This document shows positions 1 to 13,435 of a DNA stretch of 64,000 nucleotides, piece by piece. How positions within the stretch are numbered: position 1 is the first letter of the stretch; every line of letters starts with the position of its first letter. Where the stretch lies: positions 26,219 through 90,218 of the forward strand of contig NW_021143947.1 of NCBI RefSeq assembly GCF_004193775.1, given 5' to 3'. The stretch comes from Glycine soja (lineage: Eukaryota > Streptophyta > Magnoliopsida > Fabales > Fabaceae). The position numbers were made by a program, and so were the translations under genes. Below the pieces are notes generated by a model. That model made no database searches. It had not been told where the DNA came from and worked only from the letters and a program-made list of their open reading frames with translations.

Positions 1-89
1 ACGCTCGAAATTGAACAACGAAATCTCTCGAGAAATTCAAATGGTCATAAATTATCACACGGAGGTCCGATTCAGGTACATCATATATC

Positions 90-181
90 GAGACGCTCGA
101 AATTGAACAACGAAATCTCTCGAGAAATTCAAATGGTCATAAATTATCACACGGAGGTCCGATTCAGGTACATCATATATC
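90..181. repeat. Reference monomer (92 bp) defining the register
   Basis: This copy shows the monomer layout, counting G of GAGACG as position 1. CTCG cores lie at about 7-10, 30-33 and, in the CTCGG variants, 61-64. An 8-bp palindrome TCTCGAGA, which includes an XhoI site, lies at 29-36. The AAATGGTCATAA block covers about 42-53. The variable box covers about 56-70, here TATCACACGGAGGTC. The GATTCAGG block covers about 72-79. The monomer ends with CATCATATATC. The block CTCGAAATTGAAC near position 7 resembles CTCGAGAAATTCAAA near position 30, so the monomer may contain an old internal duplication. Confidence 0.85.
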
Positions 182-3100
182 GAGACGCTCGAAATTGAAC
201 AACGGAAGCTCTCAAGAAATTCAAATGGTCATAAATGATCACACGGAGGTCCGATTCAGGCGCATCATATATCGAGACGCTCGAAATTGAACAACGGAAG
301 CTCTCGAGAAATTCAAATGGTCATAAATTATCACACGGAGGTCCGATTCAAGCGCATCATATATCGAGACGCTCGAAATTGAACAACGGAAGCTCTAGAG
401 AAATTTAAATGATCATAAATTTTCACTCGGATGTCCGATTCAGGCGCATCATATATGGAGACGCTCGAAATTGAACAACGAAAGCTCTCGAGAAATTCAA
501 ATGGTCATAAGTTATCACAGGGAGGTCCGATTCAGGAACATCACATATCGAGACGCTCGAAATTGAACAACGGAAGCTCTAGAGAAATTGAAATTGTCAA
601 AACTTTTCACTCGGATGTCTGATTCAGGCACATCAGATATCGAGACGCTCGAAATTAAACAACGGAAGCTCTCGAGAAATTAAAATTGTCATAACTTTCG
701 ACACGGAGGTTCGACTCAGGTGCACCATATATCGAGATGCTCGAAATTGAACAATGGAAGCTCTCGACAATTTAAAATTGTCACAACTTTTCACTCGGAT
801 GTCCGATTCAGGCACATCAGATATCGAGACGCTCGAAATTAAAAAACGAAACCTCTCGAGAAATTCAAATAGTCATAACTTTTCACACGGAGGTCCGATT
901 CAAGCACATCAAATATGGAGACGCCCGAAATTGAACCACGGAAGATCTCGAGAAATTCAAATGGTCATAACTTTTCACACGGAGGTCCAATTCAAGCACA
1001 TCAGATATCGAGACGCTCGAAATTGAACAACGAAATCTCTCGAGAAATTCAAATGGTCATAAATTATCACACGGAGGTCCGATTCAAGTACGTCATATAT
1101 CGAGACCCTCGAAATTGAAACACGGAAGTTCTCGAGAAATTCAAATGGTCATAACTTTTCACACGGAGGTCCGATTCAAGTACGTCATATATCGAGACCC
1201 CCGAAATTGAACCACGGAAGTTCTCGAGAAATTCAAATGGTCATAACTTTTCACACGGAGGTCCGATTCAGGAACATCACATATCCAGACGCTCGAAATT
1301 GAACAACGAAAGCTCTAGAGAAATTGAAATGGTCATAACCTTTCACTCAGATGTCCGATTCAGGCGCATAATATATCGAGACGCTCGACATTGAACAACG
1401 AAAGCTCTCGAGAAATTGAAATGGTCATAACTTTTCACTCAGATGTCCGATTCAGGAGCATAATATATCGAGATGCTCGAAATTGAACTACGGAAGCTCT
1501 CGAGAAATTTAAATGATTATAAATTTTCACTAGGATGTCCAATTAAGGCACATCATATATCGAGACGCTCGAAATTAAAAAACGGAACCTCTCGAGAAAT
1601 TCAAATAGTCATAACTTTTCACACGGAGGTCCGATTCAAGCACATCACATTTGGAGACGCCCGAAATTGAACAACGGAAGATCTCGAGAAATTCAAATTG
1701 TCATAACTTTTTACACGAAGGTCCGATTCAGGCGCATCATATATCGAGACGCTCGAAATTGAACAACCGAAGCTCTCGAGAAATTAAAATTGTCATAACT
1801 TTCCACTCGGATGTCCGATTCAAGCACATCACATATGGAGACGCCCGAAATTGAACCACGAAAGCTCTAGAGAAATTGAAATTGTCATAACTTTTCACTC
1901 GGATGTCCGATTCAGGCACATCATATATTGAGATGATCGAAATTGAACAACGGAACCTCTCGAGAAATTCAAATGGTCATAAGTTATAACACGGAGGTCC
2001 GATTCAGGAACATCACATATCGAGACGCTCGAAATTGAACAACGGAAGCTCTCGAGAAATTCAAATGGTCATAACCTTTCACTCGGAGGTCCGATTCAGG
2101 CGCATAATATATCGAGACGCTCGAAATTGAACAACAGAAGCTCTCGAGAAATTGAAATGGCCATAACATTTCACTCAAATGTCCGATTCAAGCACATCAC
2201 ATATGGAGACGCCCGAAATTGAACCACGGAACATCTCGATAAATTCAAATGGTCATAACTTTTCATACGGAGGTCCGATTCAAGTACGTCATATATCGAG
2301 ACGCTCGAAATTGAACAACGAAATCTATCGAGAAATTCAAATGGTCATAAGTTATCGCACGGAGGTCCGATTCAGGAACATCATATATCGAGACGCTTGA
2401 AATTGAACAACGGAAGGTCTTGAGAAATTGAAATTATCACAACTTTTCACTCGGATGTCCGATTCAGGCACATCAGATATCGAGACGCTCGAAATTAAAC
2501 AACGGAAGCTCTCGAGAAATTAAAATTGTCATAACTTTCCACACTGATTTCCGATTCAGGCGCATCATATATCGAGACGCTCGAAATTGAACAATGGAAG
2601 CTCTCGACAATTTAAAATTGTCATAACTTTTCACTCGGATGTCCGATTCAGGCACATCAGATATGGAGACGCTCGAAATTAAAAAACGGAACCTCTCGAG
2701 AAATTCAAATAGTCATAGCTTTTCACACGGAGGTCCGATTCAAGCACATCACATATGGAGACGCCCGAAATTGAACCACGGAAGATCTCGCGAAATTCAA
2801 ATGGTCATAGCTTTTCACACGGAGGTCCAATTCAAGCACATCATATATCGAGACGCTCGAAATTGAACAATGAAATCTCTCGAGAAATTCAAATGGTCAT
2901 AAATTATCACACGGAGGTCCGATTCAGGCGCATCATATATCGAGACGTTCGAAATTGAACAATGGAAGCTCTCGAGAAATTCAAATTGTCATAAATTATC
3001 ACACGGAGGTCCGATTCAGGTGCATCATATATTGAGACGCTCGAAATTGAACAACGGAAGCTCTCGAGAAATTCAAATGGTTATAAATGATCACACGGAG

Positions 3101-3589
3101 GTCCGATTCAGGCGCATCATATATCGAGACGCTCGAAATTGAACAACGGAAGCCCTCGAGAAATTCAAATGGTCATAAATTATCACACGGAGGTCCGATT
3201 CAAGCGCATCATATATCGAGACGCTCGAAATTGAACAACGGAAGCTCTAGAGAAATTTAAATGATCATAAATTTTCACTCGGATGTCCGATTCAGGCGCA
3301 TCATATATCGAGACGCTCGAAATTGAAAAAACGAAATCTCTCGAGAAATTCAAATGATCAGAAGTTATCACACGGAGGTCCGATTCAAGCACATCAAATA
3401 TCGAGACGCTCGAAATTAAAAAACGAAGCCTCTCGAGAAATTCAAATAGTTATAACTTTTCACACGGAGGTCCGATTAAAGCACATCAGATATGGAGACA
3501 CCCGAAATTGAACCACGGATGATCTCGAGAAATTCAAATGGTCATAGCTTTTCACACGGAGGTCCAATTCAAGCACATCATATATCGAG
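93..3589. repeat. 38-monomer higher-order repeat, copy 1 (3,497 bp)
   Basis: The order of variant monomers here is repeated 3,497 bp downstream (38 x 92 + 1). Shared rare variants include a TCCAGACGCTC monomer near 1284 (again near 4781), a CTCGACATTGAAC monomer near 1386, a GGATGTCCAATTAAGG variant near 1533, and a 93-bp monomer with an extra A in a poly-A run near 3325. Few differences were noticed between copies, for example near 717, 2190 and 3081. Copies are therefore far closer to each other than neighbouring monomers are, the signature of a true higher-order unit. No gene is present. Confidence 0.85.
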
Positions 3590-6500
3590 ACACTCGAAAT
3601 TGAACAACGAAATCTCTCGAGAAATTCAAATGGTCATAAATTATCACACGGAGGTCCGATTCAGGTACATCATATATCGAGACGCTCGAAATTGAACAAC
3701 GGAAGCTCTCAAGAAATTCAAATGGTCATAAATGATCACACGGAGGTCCGATTCAGGCGCATCATATATCGAGACGCTCGAAATTGAACAACGGAAGCTC
3801 TCGAGAAATTCAAATGGTCATAAATTATCACACGGAGGTCCGATTCAAGCGCATCATATATCGAGACGCTCGAAATTGAACAACGGAAGCTCTAGAGAAA
3901 TTTAAATGATCATAAATTTTCACTCGGATGTCCGATTCAGGCGCATCATATATGGAGACGCTCGAAATTGAACAACGAAAGCTCTCGAGAAATTCAAATG
4001 GTCATAAGTTATCATAGGGAGGTCCGATTCAGGAACATCACATATCGAGACGCTCGAAATTGAACAACGGAAGCTCTAGAGAAATTGAAATTGTCAAAAC
4101 TTTTCACTCGGATGTCTGATTCAGGCACATCAGATATCGAGACGCTCGAAATTAAACAACGGAAGCTCTCGAGAAATTAAAATTGTCATAACTTTCCACA
4201 CGGAGGTTCGATTCAGGTGCACCATATATCGAGATGCTCGAAATTGAACAATGGAAGCTCTCGACAATTTAAAATTGTCACAACTTTTCACTCGGATGTC
4301 CGATTCAGGCACATCAGATATCGAGACGCTCGAAATTAAAAAACGAAACCTCTCGAGAAATTCAAATAGTCATAACTTTTCACACGGAGGTCCGATTCAA
4401 GCACATCAAATATGGAGACGCCCGAAATTGAACCACGGAAGATCTCGAGAAATTCAAATGGTCATAACTTTTCACACGGAGGTCCAATTCAAGCACATCA
4501 GATATCGAGACGCTCGAAATTGAACAACGAAATCTCTCGAGAAATTCAAATGGTCATAAATTATCACACGGAGGTCCGATTCAAGTACGTCATATATCGA
4601 GACCCTCGAAATTGAAACACGGAAGTTCTCGAGAAATTCAAATGGTCATAACTTTTCACACGGAGGTCCGATTCAAGTACGTCATATATCGAGACCCCCG
4701 AAATTGAACCACGGAAGTTCTCGAGAAATTCAAATGGTCATAACTTTTCACACGGAGGTCCGATTCAGGAACATCACATATCCAGACGCTCGAAATTGAA
4801 CAACGAAAGCTCTAGAGAAATTGAAATGGTCATAACCTTTCACTCAGATGTCCGATTCAGGCGCATAATATATCGAGACGCTCGACATTGAACAACGAAA
4901 GCTCTCGAGAAATTGAAATGGTCATAACTTTTCACTCAGATGTCCGATTCAGGAGCATAATATATCGAGATGCTCGAAATTGAACTACGGAAGCTCTCGA
5001 GAAATTTAAATGATTATAAATTTTCACTAGGATGTCCAATTAAGGCACATCATATATCGAGACGCTCGAAATTAAAAAACGGAACCTCTCGAGAAATTCA
5101 AATAGTCATAACTTTTCACACGGAGGTCCGATTCAAGCACATCACATTTGGAGACGCCCGAAATTGAACAACGGAAGATCTCGAGAAATTCAAATTGTCA
5201 TAACTTTTTACACGAAGGTCCGATTCAGGCGCATCATATATCGAGACGCTCGAAATTGAACAACCGAAGCTCTCGAGAAATTAAAATTGTCATAACTTTC
5301 CACTCGGATGTCCGATTCAAGCACATCACATATGGAGACGCCCGAAATTGAACCACGAAAGCTCTAGAGAAATTGAAATTGTCATAACTTTTCACTCGGA
5401 TGTCCGATTCAGGCACATCATATATTGAGATGATCGAAATTGAACAACGGAACCTCTCGAGAAATTCAAATGGTCATAAGTTATAACACGGAGGTCCGAT
5501 TCAGGAACATCACATATCGAGACGCTCGAAATTGAACAACGGAAGCTCTCGAGAAATTCAAATGGTCATAACCTTTCACTCGGAGGTCCGATTCAGGCGC
5601 ATAATATATCGAGACGCTCGAAATTGAACAACAGAAGCTCTCGAGAAATTGAAATGGCCATAACATTTCACTCAAATGTCCGATTCAAGAACATCACATA
5701 TGGAGACGCCCGAAATTGAACCACGGAACATCTCGATAAATTCAAATGGTCATAACTTTTCATACGGAGGTCCGATTCAAGTACGTCATATATCGAGACG
5801 CTCGAAATTGAACAACGAAATCTATCGAGAAATTCAAATGGTCATAAGTTATCGCACGGAGGTCCGATTCAGGAACATCATATATCGAGACGCTTGAAAT
5901 TGAACAACGGAAGGTCTTGAGAAATTGAAATTATCACAACTTTTCACTCGGATGTCCGATTCAGGCACATCAGATATCGAGACGCTCGAAATTAAACAAC
6001 GGAAGCTCTCGAGAAATTAAAATTGTCATAACTTTCCACACTGATTTCCGATTCAGGCGCATCATATATCGAGACGCTCGAAATTGAACAATGGAAGCTC
6101 TCGACAATTTAAAATTGTCATAACTTTTCACTCGGATGTCCGATTCAGGCATATCAGATATGGAGACGCTCGAAATTAAAAAACGGAACCTCTCGAGAAA
6201 TTCAAATAGTCATAGCTTTTCACACGGAGGTCCGATTCAAGCACATCACATATGGAGACGCCCGAAATTGAACCACGGAAGATCTCGCGAAATTCAAATG
6301 GTCATAGCTTTTCACACGGAGGTCCAATTCAAGCACATCATATATCGAGACGCTCGAAATTGAACAATGAAATCTCTCGAGAAATTCAAATGGTCATAAA
6401 TTATCACACGGAGGTCCGATTCAGGCGCATCATATATCGAGACGTTCGAAATTGAACAATGGAAGCTCTCGAGAAATTCAAATTGTCATAAATTATCACA

Positions 6501-7132
6501 CGGAGGTCCGATTCAGGTGCATCATATATTGAGACGCTCGAAATTGAACAACGGAAGCTCTCGAGAAATTCAAATGGTCATAAATGATCACACAGAGGTC
6601 CGATTCAGGCGCATCATATATCGAGACGCTCGAAATTGAACAACGGAAGCCCTCGAGAAATTCAAATGGTCATAAATTATCACACGGAGGTCCGATTCAA
6701 GCGCATCATATATCGAGACGCTCGAAATTGAACAACGGAAGCTCTAGAGAAATTTAAATGATCATAAATTTTCACTCGGATGTCCGATTCAGGCGCATCA
6801 TATATCGAGACGCTCGAAATTGAAAAAACGAAATCTCTCGAGAAATTCAAATGATCAGAAGTTATCACACGGAGGTCCGATTCAAGCACATCAAATATCG
6901 AGACGCTCGAAATTAAAAAACGAAGCCTCTCGAGAAATTCAAATAGTTATAACTTTTCACACGGAGGTCCGATTAAAGCACATCAGATATGGAGACACCC
7001 GAAATTGAACCACGGATGATCTCGAGAAATTCAAATGGTCATAGCTTTTCACACGGAGGTCCAATTCAAGCACATCATATATCGAGACACTCGAAATTGA
7101 ACAACGAAATCTCTCGAGAAATTCAAATGGTC
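3590..7132. repeat. 38-monomer higher-order repeat, copy 2
   Basis: Copy 2 follows copy 1 directly at an offset of 3,497 bp. Matching landmarks are the TCCAGACGC monomer near 4781, GGATGTCCAATTAAGG near 5030, and the extra-A 93-bp monomer near 6822. The match to copy 1 stops around 7132, where ATAAATTATC is replaced by ATAACTTTTC and an 8-monomer-type block begins. The last 45 bp or so run past one full unit into the start of the next, as expected at an unequal-exchange junction. No gene is present. Confidence 0.85.
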
Positions 7133-7887
7133 ATAACTTTTCACACGGAGGTCCGACTCAGGCACATCACATATTGAGACGCTCGAAATTGACCAACGGA
7201 AGCTTTCGAGAAATTCAAATGGTCATAGGCTATCACACGGAGGTCCGATTCAGGAACATCACATATCGGGACGCTCGAAATTGAAAAACGGAAGCTCTCG
7301 AGAAATTGAAATGGTCATAACCTTTCACTCGGATGTCCGATTCAAGTACATCACATATGGAGACGCCCGAAATTTAACCACGGAAGATCTCGAGAAATTC
7401 AAATGGTCATAACTTTTCACACGGAGGTCCGACTCAGGCACATCACATATTGAGACGCCCGAAATTGAACCACGGAAGATCTCGAGAAATTGAAATGGTC
7501 ATAACTTTTCACTCGGATGTCCGATTCAGGGGCATAATATATCGAGATGCTCAAAATTGAACAACGGAACCTCTCGAGAAATTTAAATGATAATAAATTT
7601 TCACTCGGATGTCCGATTCAGGCGCATCATATATCGAGACGCTCGAAATTGAACAAAGGAAGTTCTCGAGAAATTAAAATTGTCATAACTTTTAACTCGG
7701 ATGTCCGATTCAGGCATATCAGATATGGAGACGCCCGAAATTGAACCACGGAAGATCTCGAGAAATTGAAATGGTCATAACTTTTCACTCGGATGTCCGA
7801 TTCAGGGCCATAATATATCGAGATGCTCAAAATTGAACAACGGAACCTCTCGAGAAATTTAAATGATAATAAATTTTCACTCGGATG
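7133..7887. repeat. Displaced block of the 8-monomer unit
   Basis: This block matches part of the 8/9-monomer array further on: 7133-7735 corresponds to about 11458-12060, an offset of 4,325 bp (47 x 92 + 1). It shares the rare GTCCGACTCAGG variant, GACCAACGGAAGCTTTCG, TCATAGGCTATC, ATATCGGGACGC and the GATGCTCAAAATTG monomer near 7547. It sits between two stretches of 38-monomer-type sequence, so two repeat types are interleaved here. No gene is present. Confidence 0.75.
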
Positions 7888-8790
7888 TCTGATTCAGGCA
7901 CATCAGATATCGAGACGCTCGAAATTAAACAACGGAAGCTCTCGAGAAATTAAAATTGTCATAACTTTCCACACGGAGGTTCGATTCAGGTGCACCATAT
8001 ATCGAGATGCTCGAAATTGAACAATGGAAGCTCTCGACAATTTAAAATTGTCATAACATTTCACTCGGATGTCCGATTCAGGCACATCAGATATCGAGAC
8101 GCTCGAAATTAAAAAACGGAACCTCTCGAGAAATTCAAATAGTCATAACTTTTCACACGGGGGTCCGATTCAAGCACATCAAATATGGAGACGCCCGAAA
8201 TTGAACCACGGAAGATCTCGAGAAATTCAAATGGTCATAACATTTCACACGGAGGTCCAATTCAAGCACATCAGATATCGAGACGCTCGAAATTGAACAA
8301 CGAAATCTCTCGAGAAATTCAAATGGTCATAAATTATCACACGGAGGTCCGATTCAGGTACATCTTATATCGAGACGCTCGAAATTGAACAACGGAAGCT
8401 CTCAAGAAATTCAAATGGTCATAAATGATCACACGGAGGTCCGATTCAGGCGCATCATATATCGAGACGCTCGAAATTGAACAACGGAAGCTCTCGAGAA
8501 ATTCAAATGGTCATAAATTATCACACGGAGGTCCGATCCAAGCGCATCATATATCGAGACGCTCGAAATTGAACAACGGAAGCTCTAGAGAAATTTAAAT
8601 GATCATAAATTTTCACTCGGATGTCCGATTCAGGCGCATCATATATCGAGACGCTCGAAATTGAAAAAACGAAATCTCTCGAGAAATTCAAATGATCAGA
8701 AGTTATCACATGGAGGTCCGATTCAAGCACATCACATATGGAGACGCCCGAAATTTAACCACAAAAGATCTCGAGAAATTCAAATGTTCA
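7888..8790. repeat. Mosaic of 38-monomer-unit fragments
   Basis: Three pieces of the 38-monomer unit lie here in a new order. About 7888-8345 matches 4115-4572 (offset 3,773). About 8345-8520 matches the start of the unit near 3652 (offset 4,693). About 8521-8730 matches 6680-6889 (offset 1,841), including the extra-A 93-bp monomer near 8663. After about 8730 a separate monomer with AAATTTAACCACAAAAG appears. The switch points are inferred from variant sites and are approximate. Confidence 0.65.
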
Positions 8791-10828
8791 TAACTTTTCA
8801 CACGGAGGTCCGATTCAAGTACGTCATATATCGAGACCCTCGAAATTGAAACACGGAAGTTCTCGAGAAATTCAAATGGTCATAACTTTTCACACGGAGG
8901 TCCGATTCAAGTACGTCATATATCGAGACCCCCGAAATTGAACCACGGAAGTTCTCGAGAAATTCAAATGGTCATAACTTTTCACACGGAGGTCCAATTC
9001 AGGAACATCACATATCCAGACGCTCGAAATTGAACAACGAAAGCTCTCGAGAAATTGAAATGGTCATAACCTTTCACTCAGATGTCCGATTCAGGCGCAT
9101 AATATATCGAGACGCTCGACATTGAACAACGAAAGCTCTCGAGAAATTGAAATGGTCATAACTTTTCACTCAGATGTCCGATTCAGGAGCATAATATATC
9201 GAGATGCTCGAAATTGAACTACGGAAGCTCTCGAGAAATTTAAATGATTATAAATTTTCACTAGGATGTCCAATTAAGGCACTTCAGATATCGAGACGCT
9301 CGAAATTAAAAAACGGAACCTCTCGAGAAATTCAAATAGTCATAACTTTTCACACGGAGGTCCGATTCAAGCACATCACATTTGGAGACGCCCGAAATTG
9401 AACAACGGAAGATCTCGAGAAATTCAAATTGTCATAACTTTTTACACGAAGGTCCGATTCAGGCGCATCATATATCGAGACGCTCGAAATTGAACAACCG
9501 AAGCTCTTGAGAAATTAAAATTGTCATAACTTTCCACTCGGATGTCCGATTCAAGCACATCACATATGGAGACGCCAGAAATTGAACCACGAAAGCTCTA
9601 GAGAAATTGAAATTGTCATAACTTTTCACTCGGATGTCCGATTCAGGCACATCATATATTGAGATGATCGAAATTGAACAACGGAACCTCTCGAGAAATT
9701 CAAATGGTCATAAGTTATAACACGGAGGTCCGATTCAGGAACATCACATATCGAGACGCTCGAAATTGAACAACGGAAGCTCTCGAGAAATTCAAATGGT
9801 CATAACCTTTCACTCGGAGGTCCGATTCAGGCGCATAATATATCGAGACGCTCGAAATTGAACAACAGAAGCTCTCGAGAAATTGAAATGGCCATAACAT
9901 TTCACTCAAATGTCCGATTCAAGCACATCACATATGGAGACGCCCGAAATTGAACCACGGAACATCTCGATAAATTCAAATGGTCATAACTTTTCATACG
10001 GAGGTCCGATTCAAGTACGTCATATATCGAGACGCTCGAAATTGAACAACGAAATCTATCGAGAAATTCAAATGGTCATAAGTTATCGCACGGAGGTCCG
10101 ATTCAGGAACATCATATATCGAGACGCTTGAAATTGAACAACGGAAGGTCTTGAGAAATTGAAATTATCACAACTTTTCACTCGGATGTCCGATTCAGGC
10201 ACATCAGATATCGAGACGCTCGAAATTAAACAACGGAAGCTCTCGAGAAATTAAAATTGTCATAACTTTCCACACTGATTTCCGATTCAGGCGCATCATA
10301 TATCGAGACGCTCGAAATTGAACAATGGAAGCTCTCGACAATTTAAAATTGTCATAACTTTTCACTCGGATGTCCGATTCAGGCATATCAGATATGGAGA
10401 CGCTCGAAATTAAAAAACGGAACCTCTCGAGAAATTCAAATAGTCATAGCTTTTCACACGGAGGTCCGATTCAAGCACATCACATATGGAGACGCCCGAA
10501 ATTGAACCACGGAAGATCTCGCGAAATTCAAATGGTCATAGCTTTTCACACGGAGGTCCAATTCAAGCACATCATATATCGAGACGCTCGAAATTGAACA
10601 ATGAAATCTCTCGAGAAATTCAAATGGTCATAAATTATCACACGGAGGTCCGATTCAGGCGCATCATATATCGAGACGTTCGAAATTGAACAATGGAAGC
10701 TCTCGAGAAATTCAAATTGTCATAAATTATCACACGGAGGTCCGATTCAGGTGCATCATATATTGAGACGCTCGAAATTGAACAACGGAAGCTCTCGAGA
10801 AATTCAAATGGTCATAAATGATCACACG
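8790..10828. repeat. 38-monomer higher-order repeat, partial copy 3
   Basis: This stretch matches about 4556-6594 at a constant offset of 4,234 bp (46 x 92 + 2). It has the same order of variants: GAGACCCTCG, TCCAGACGC, CTCGACATTG, CCAATTAAGG, ATTGAGATGATCG and CACTGATTTCC. A few differences exist, for example GCACTTCAGATATC near 9289 instead of GCACATCATATATC. The match ends near 10828, where GATCACACGG is followed by the ATGTCCGATTCAGGGG variant of the 8-monomer unit. No gene is present. Confidence 0.8.
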
Positions 10829-11871
10829 GATGTCCGATTCAGGGGCATAATATATCGAGATGCTCAAAATTGAACAACGGAACCTCTCGAGAAATTTAAA
10901 TGATAATAAATTTTCACTCGGATGTCCGATTCAGGCGCATCATATATCGAGACGCTCGAAATTGAACAAAGGAAGTTCTCGAGAAATTAAAATTGTCATA
11001 ACTTTTAACTCGGATGTCCGATTCAGGCATATCAGATATGGAGACGCCCGAAATTGAACCACGGAAGATCTCGAGAAATTGAAATGGTCATAACTTTTCA
11101 GTCGGATGTCCGATTCAGGGCCATAATATATCGAGATGCTCAAAATTGAACAACGGAACCTCTCGAGAAATTTAAATGATAATAAATTTTCACTCGGATG
11201 TCCGATTCAGGCGCATCATATATCGAGACGCTCGAAATTGAACAAAGGAAGTTCTCGAGAAATTAAAATTGTCATAACTTTTAACTCGGATGTCCGATTC
11301 AGGCATATCAGATATCGAGACGCTCGAAATTAAAAAACGGAATCTCTCGACAAATTCAAATGGTCATAACTTTTCATACGGAGGTCCGATTCAAGCACAT
11401 CACATATGGAGACGCCCGAAATTTAACCACGGAAGATCTCGAGAAATTCAAATGGTCATAACTTTTCACACGGAGGTCCGACTCAGGCACATCACATATT
11501 GAGACGCTCGAAATTGACCAACGGAAGCTTTCGAGAAATTCAAATGGTCATAGGCTATCACACGGAGGTCCGATTCAGGAACATCACATATCGGGACGCT
11601 CGAAATTGAAAAACGGAAGCTCTCGAGAAATTGAAATGGTCATAACCTTTCACTCGGATGTCCGATTCAAGTACATCACATATGGAGACGCCCGAAATTT
11701 AACCACGGAAGATCTCGAGAAATTCAAATGGTCATAACTTTTCACACGGAGGTCCGACTCAGGCACATCACATATTGAGACGCCCGAAATTGAACCACGG
11801 AAGATCTCGAGAAATTGAAATGGTCATAACTTTTCACTCGGATGTCCGATTCAGGGGCATAATATATCGAG
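10828..11871. repeat. 8-monomer higher-order repeat, first copies
   Basis: The GATGCTCAAAATTG monomer near 10860 starts a 3-monomer fragment that also occurs at 7547-7822 (offset 3,313). A full 8-monomer unit (736 bp) follows from about 11136. Diagnostic variants in order are GATGCTCAAAATTG, AACAAAGGAAGTTC, TTTTAACTCGG, a TCGACAAATTC monomer, GTCCGACTCAGG, GACCAACGGAAGCTTTC and ATCGGGACGC. The same order repeats 736 bp later. No gene is present. Confidence 0.8.
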
Positions 11872-13435
11872 ATGCTCAAAATTGAACAACGGAACCTCTC
11901 GAGAAATTTAAATGATAATAAATTTTCACTCGGATGTCCGATTCAGGCGCATCATATATCGAGACGCTCGAAATTGAACAAAGGAAGTTCTCGAGAAATT
12001 AAAATTGTCATAACTTTTAACTCGGATGTCCGATTCAGGCATATCAGATATCGAGACGCTCGAAATTAAAAAACGGAATCTCTCGACAAATTCAAATGGT
12101 CATAACTTTTCATACGGAGGTCCGATTCAAGCACATCACATATGGAGACGCCCGAAATTTAACCACGGAAGATCTCGAGAAATTCAAATGGTCATAACTT
12201 TTCACACGGAGGTCCGACTCAGGCACATCACATATTGAGACGCTCGAAATTGACCAACGGAAGCTTTCGAGAAATTCAAATGGTCATAGGCTATCACACG
12301 GAGGTCCGATTCAGGAACATCACATATCGGGACGCTCGAAATTGAAAAACGGAAGCTCTCGAGAAATTGAAATGGTCATAACCTTTCACTCGGATGTCCG
12401 ATTCAAGTACATCACATATGGAGACGCCCGAAATTTAACCACGGAAGATCTCGAGAAATTCAAATGGTCATAACTTTTCACACGGAGGTCCGACTCAGGC
12501 ACATCACATATTGAGACGCCCGAAATTGAACCACGGAAGATCTCGAGAAATTGAAATGGTCATAACTTTTCACTCGGATGTCCGATTCAGGGGCATAATA
12601 TATCGAGATGCTCAAAATTGAACAACGGAACCTCTCGAGAAATTTAAATGATAATAAATTTTCACTCGGATGTCCGATTCAGGCGCATCATATATCGAGA
12701 CGCTCGAAATTGAACAAAGGAAGTTCTAGAGAAATTAAAATTGTCATAACTTTTAACTCGGATGTCCGATTCAGGCATATCAGATATGGAGACGCCCGAA
12801 ATTGAACCACGGAAGATCTCGAGAAATTGAAATGGTCATAACTTTTCACTCGGATGTCCGATTCAGGGCCATAATATATCGAGACGCTCGAAATTAAAAA
12901 ACGGAATCTCTCGAGAAATTCAAATGGTCATAACTTTTCATACGGAGGTCCGATTCAAGCACGTCACATATGAAGACGCCTGAAATTTAACCACGGAAGA
13001 TCTCGAGAAATTCAAATGGTCATAACTTTTCACACGGAGGTCCGACTCAGGCACATCACATATTGAGACGCTCGAAATTGAACAACGGAAGCTTTCGAGA
13101 AATTCAAATGGTCATAGGTTATCACACGGAGGTCCGATTCAGGAACATCACATATCGGGACGCTCGAAATTGAAAAACGGAAGCTCTCGAGAAATTGAAA
13201 TGGTCATAACCTTTCACTCGGATGTCCGATTCAAGTACATCACATATGGAGACGCCCGAAATTTAACCACGGAAGATCTCGAGAAATTCAAATGGTCATA
13301 ACTTTTCACACGGAGGACCGACTCAGGCACATCACATATTGAGACGCCCGAAATTGAACCACGGAAGATCTCGAGAAATTGAAATGGTCATAACTTTTCA
13401 CTCGGATGTCCGATTCAGGGGCATAATATATCGAG
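11872..13435. repeat. 17-monomer composite unit (8 + 9), copy 1
   Basis: An 8-monomer unit (11872-12607) is followed by a 9-monomer variant (12608-13435). The pair totals 1,564 bp and is repeated directly downstream. The 9-mer differs from the 8-mer by an added monomer (GGGCCATAATATATCG near 12866) and by a run of substitutions, for example CACGTCACATATGAAG near 12961 and GTTCTAGAG near 12724. This is nested organisation: a unit inside a larger unit. No gene is present. Confidence 0.8.
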
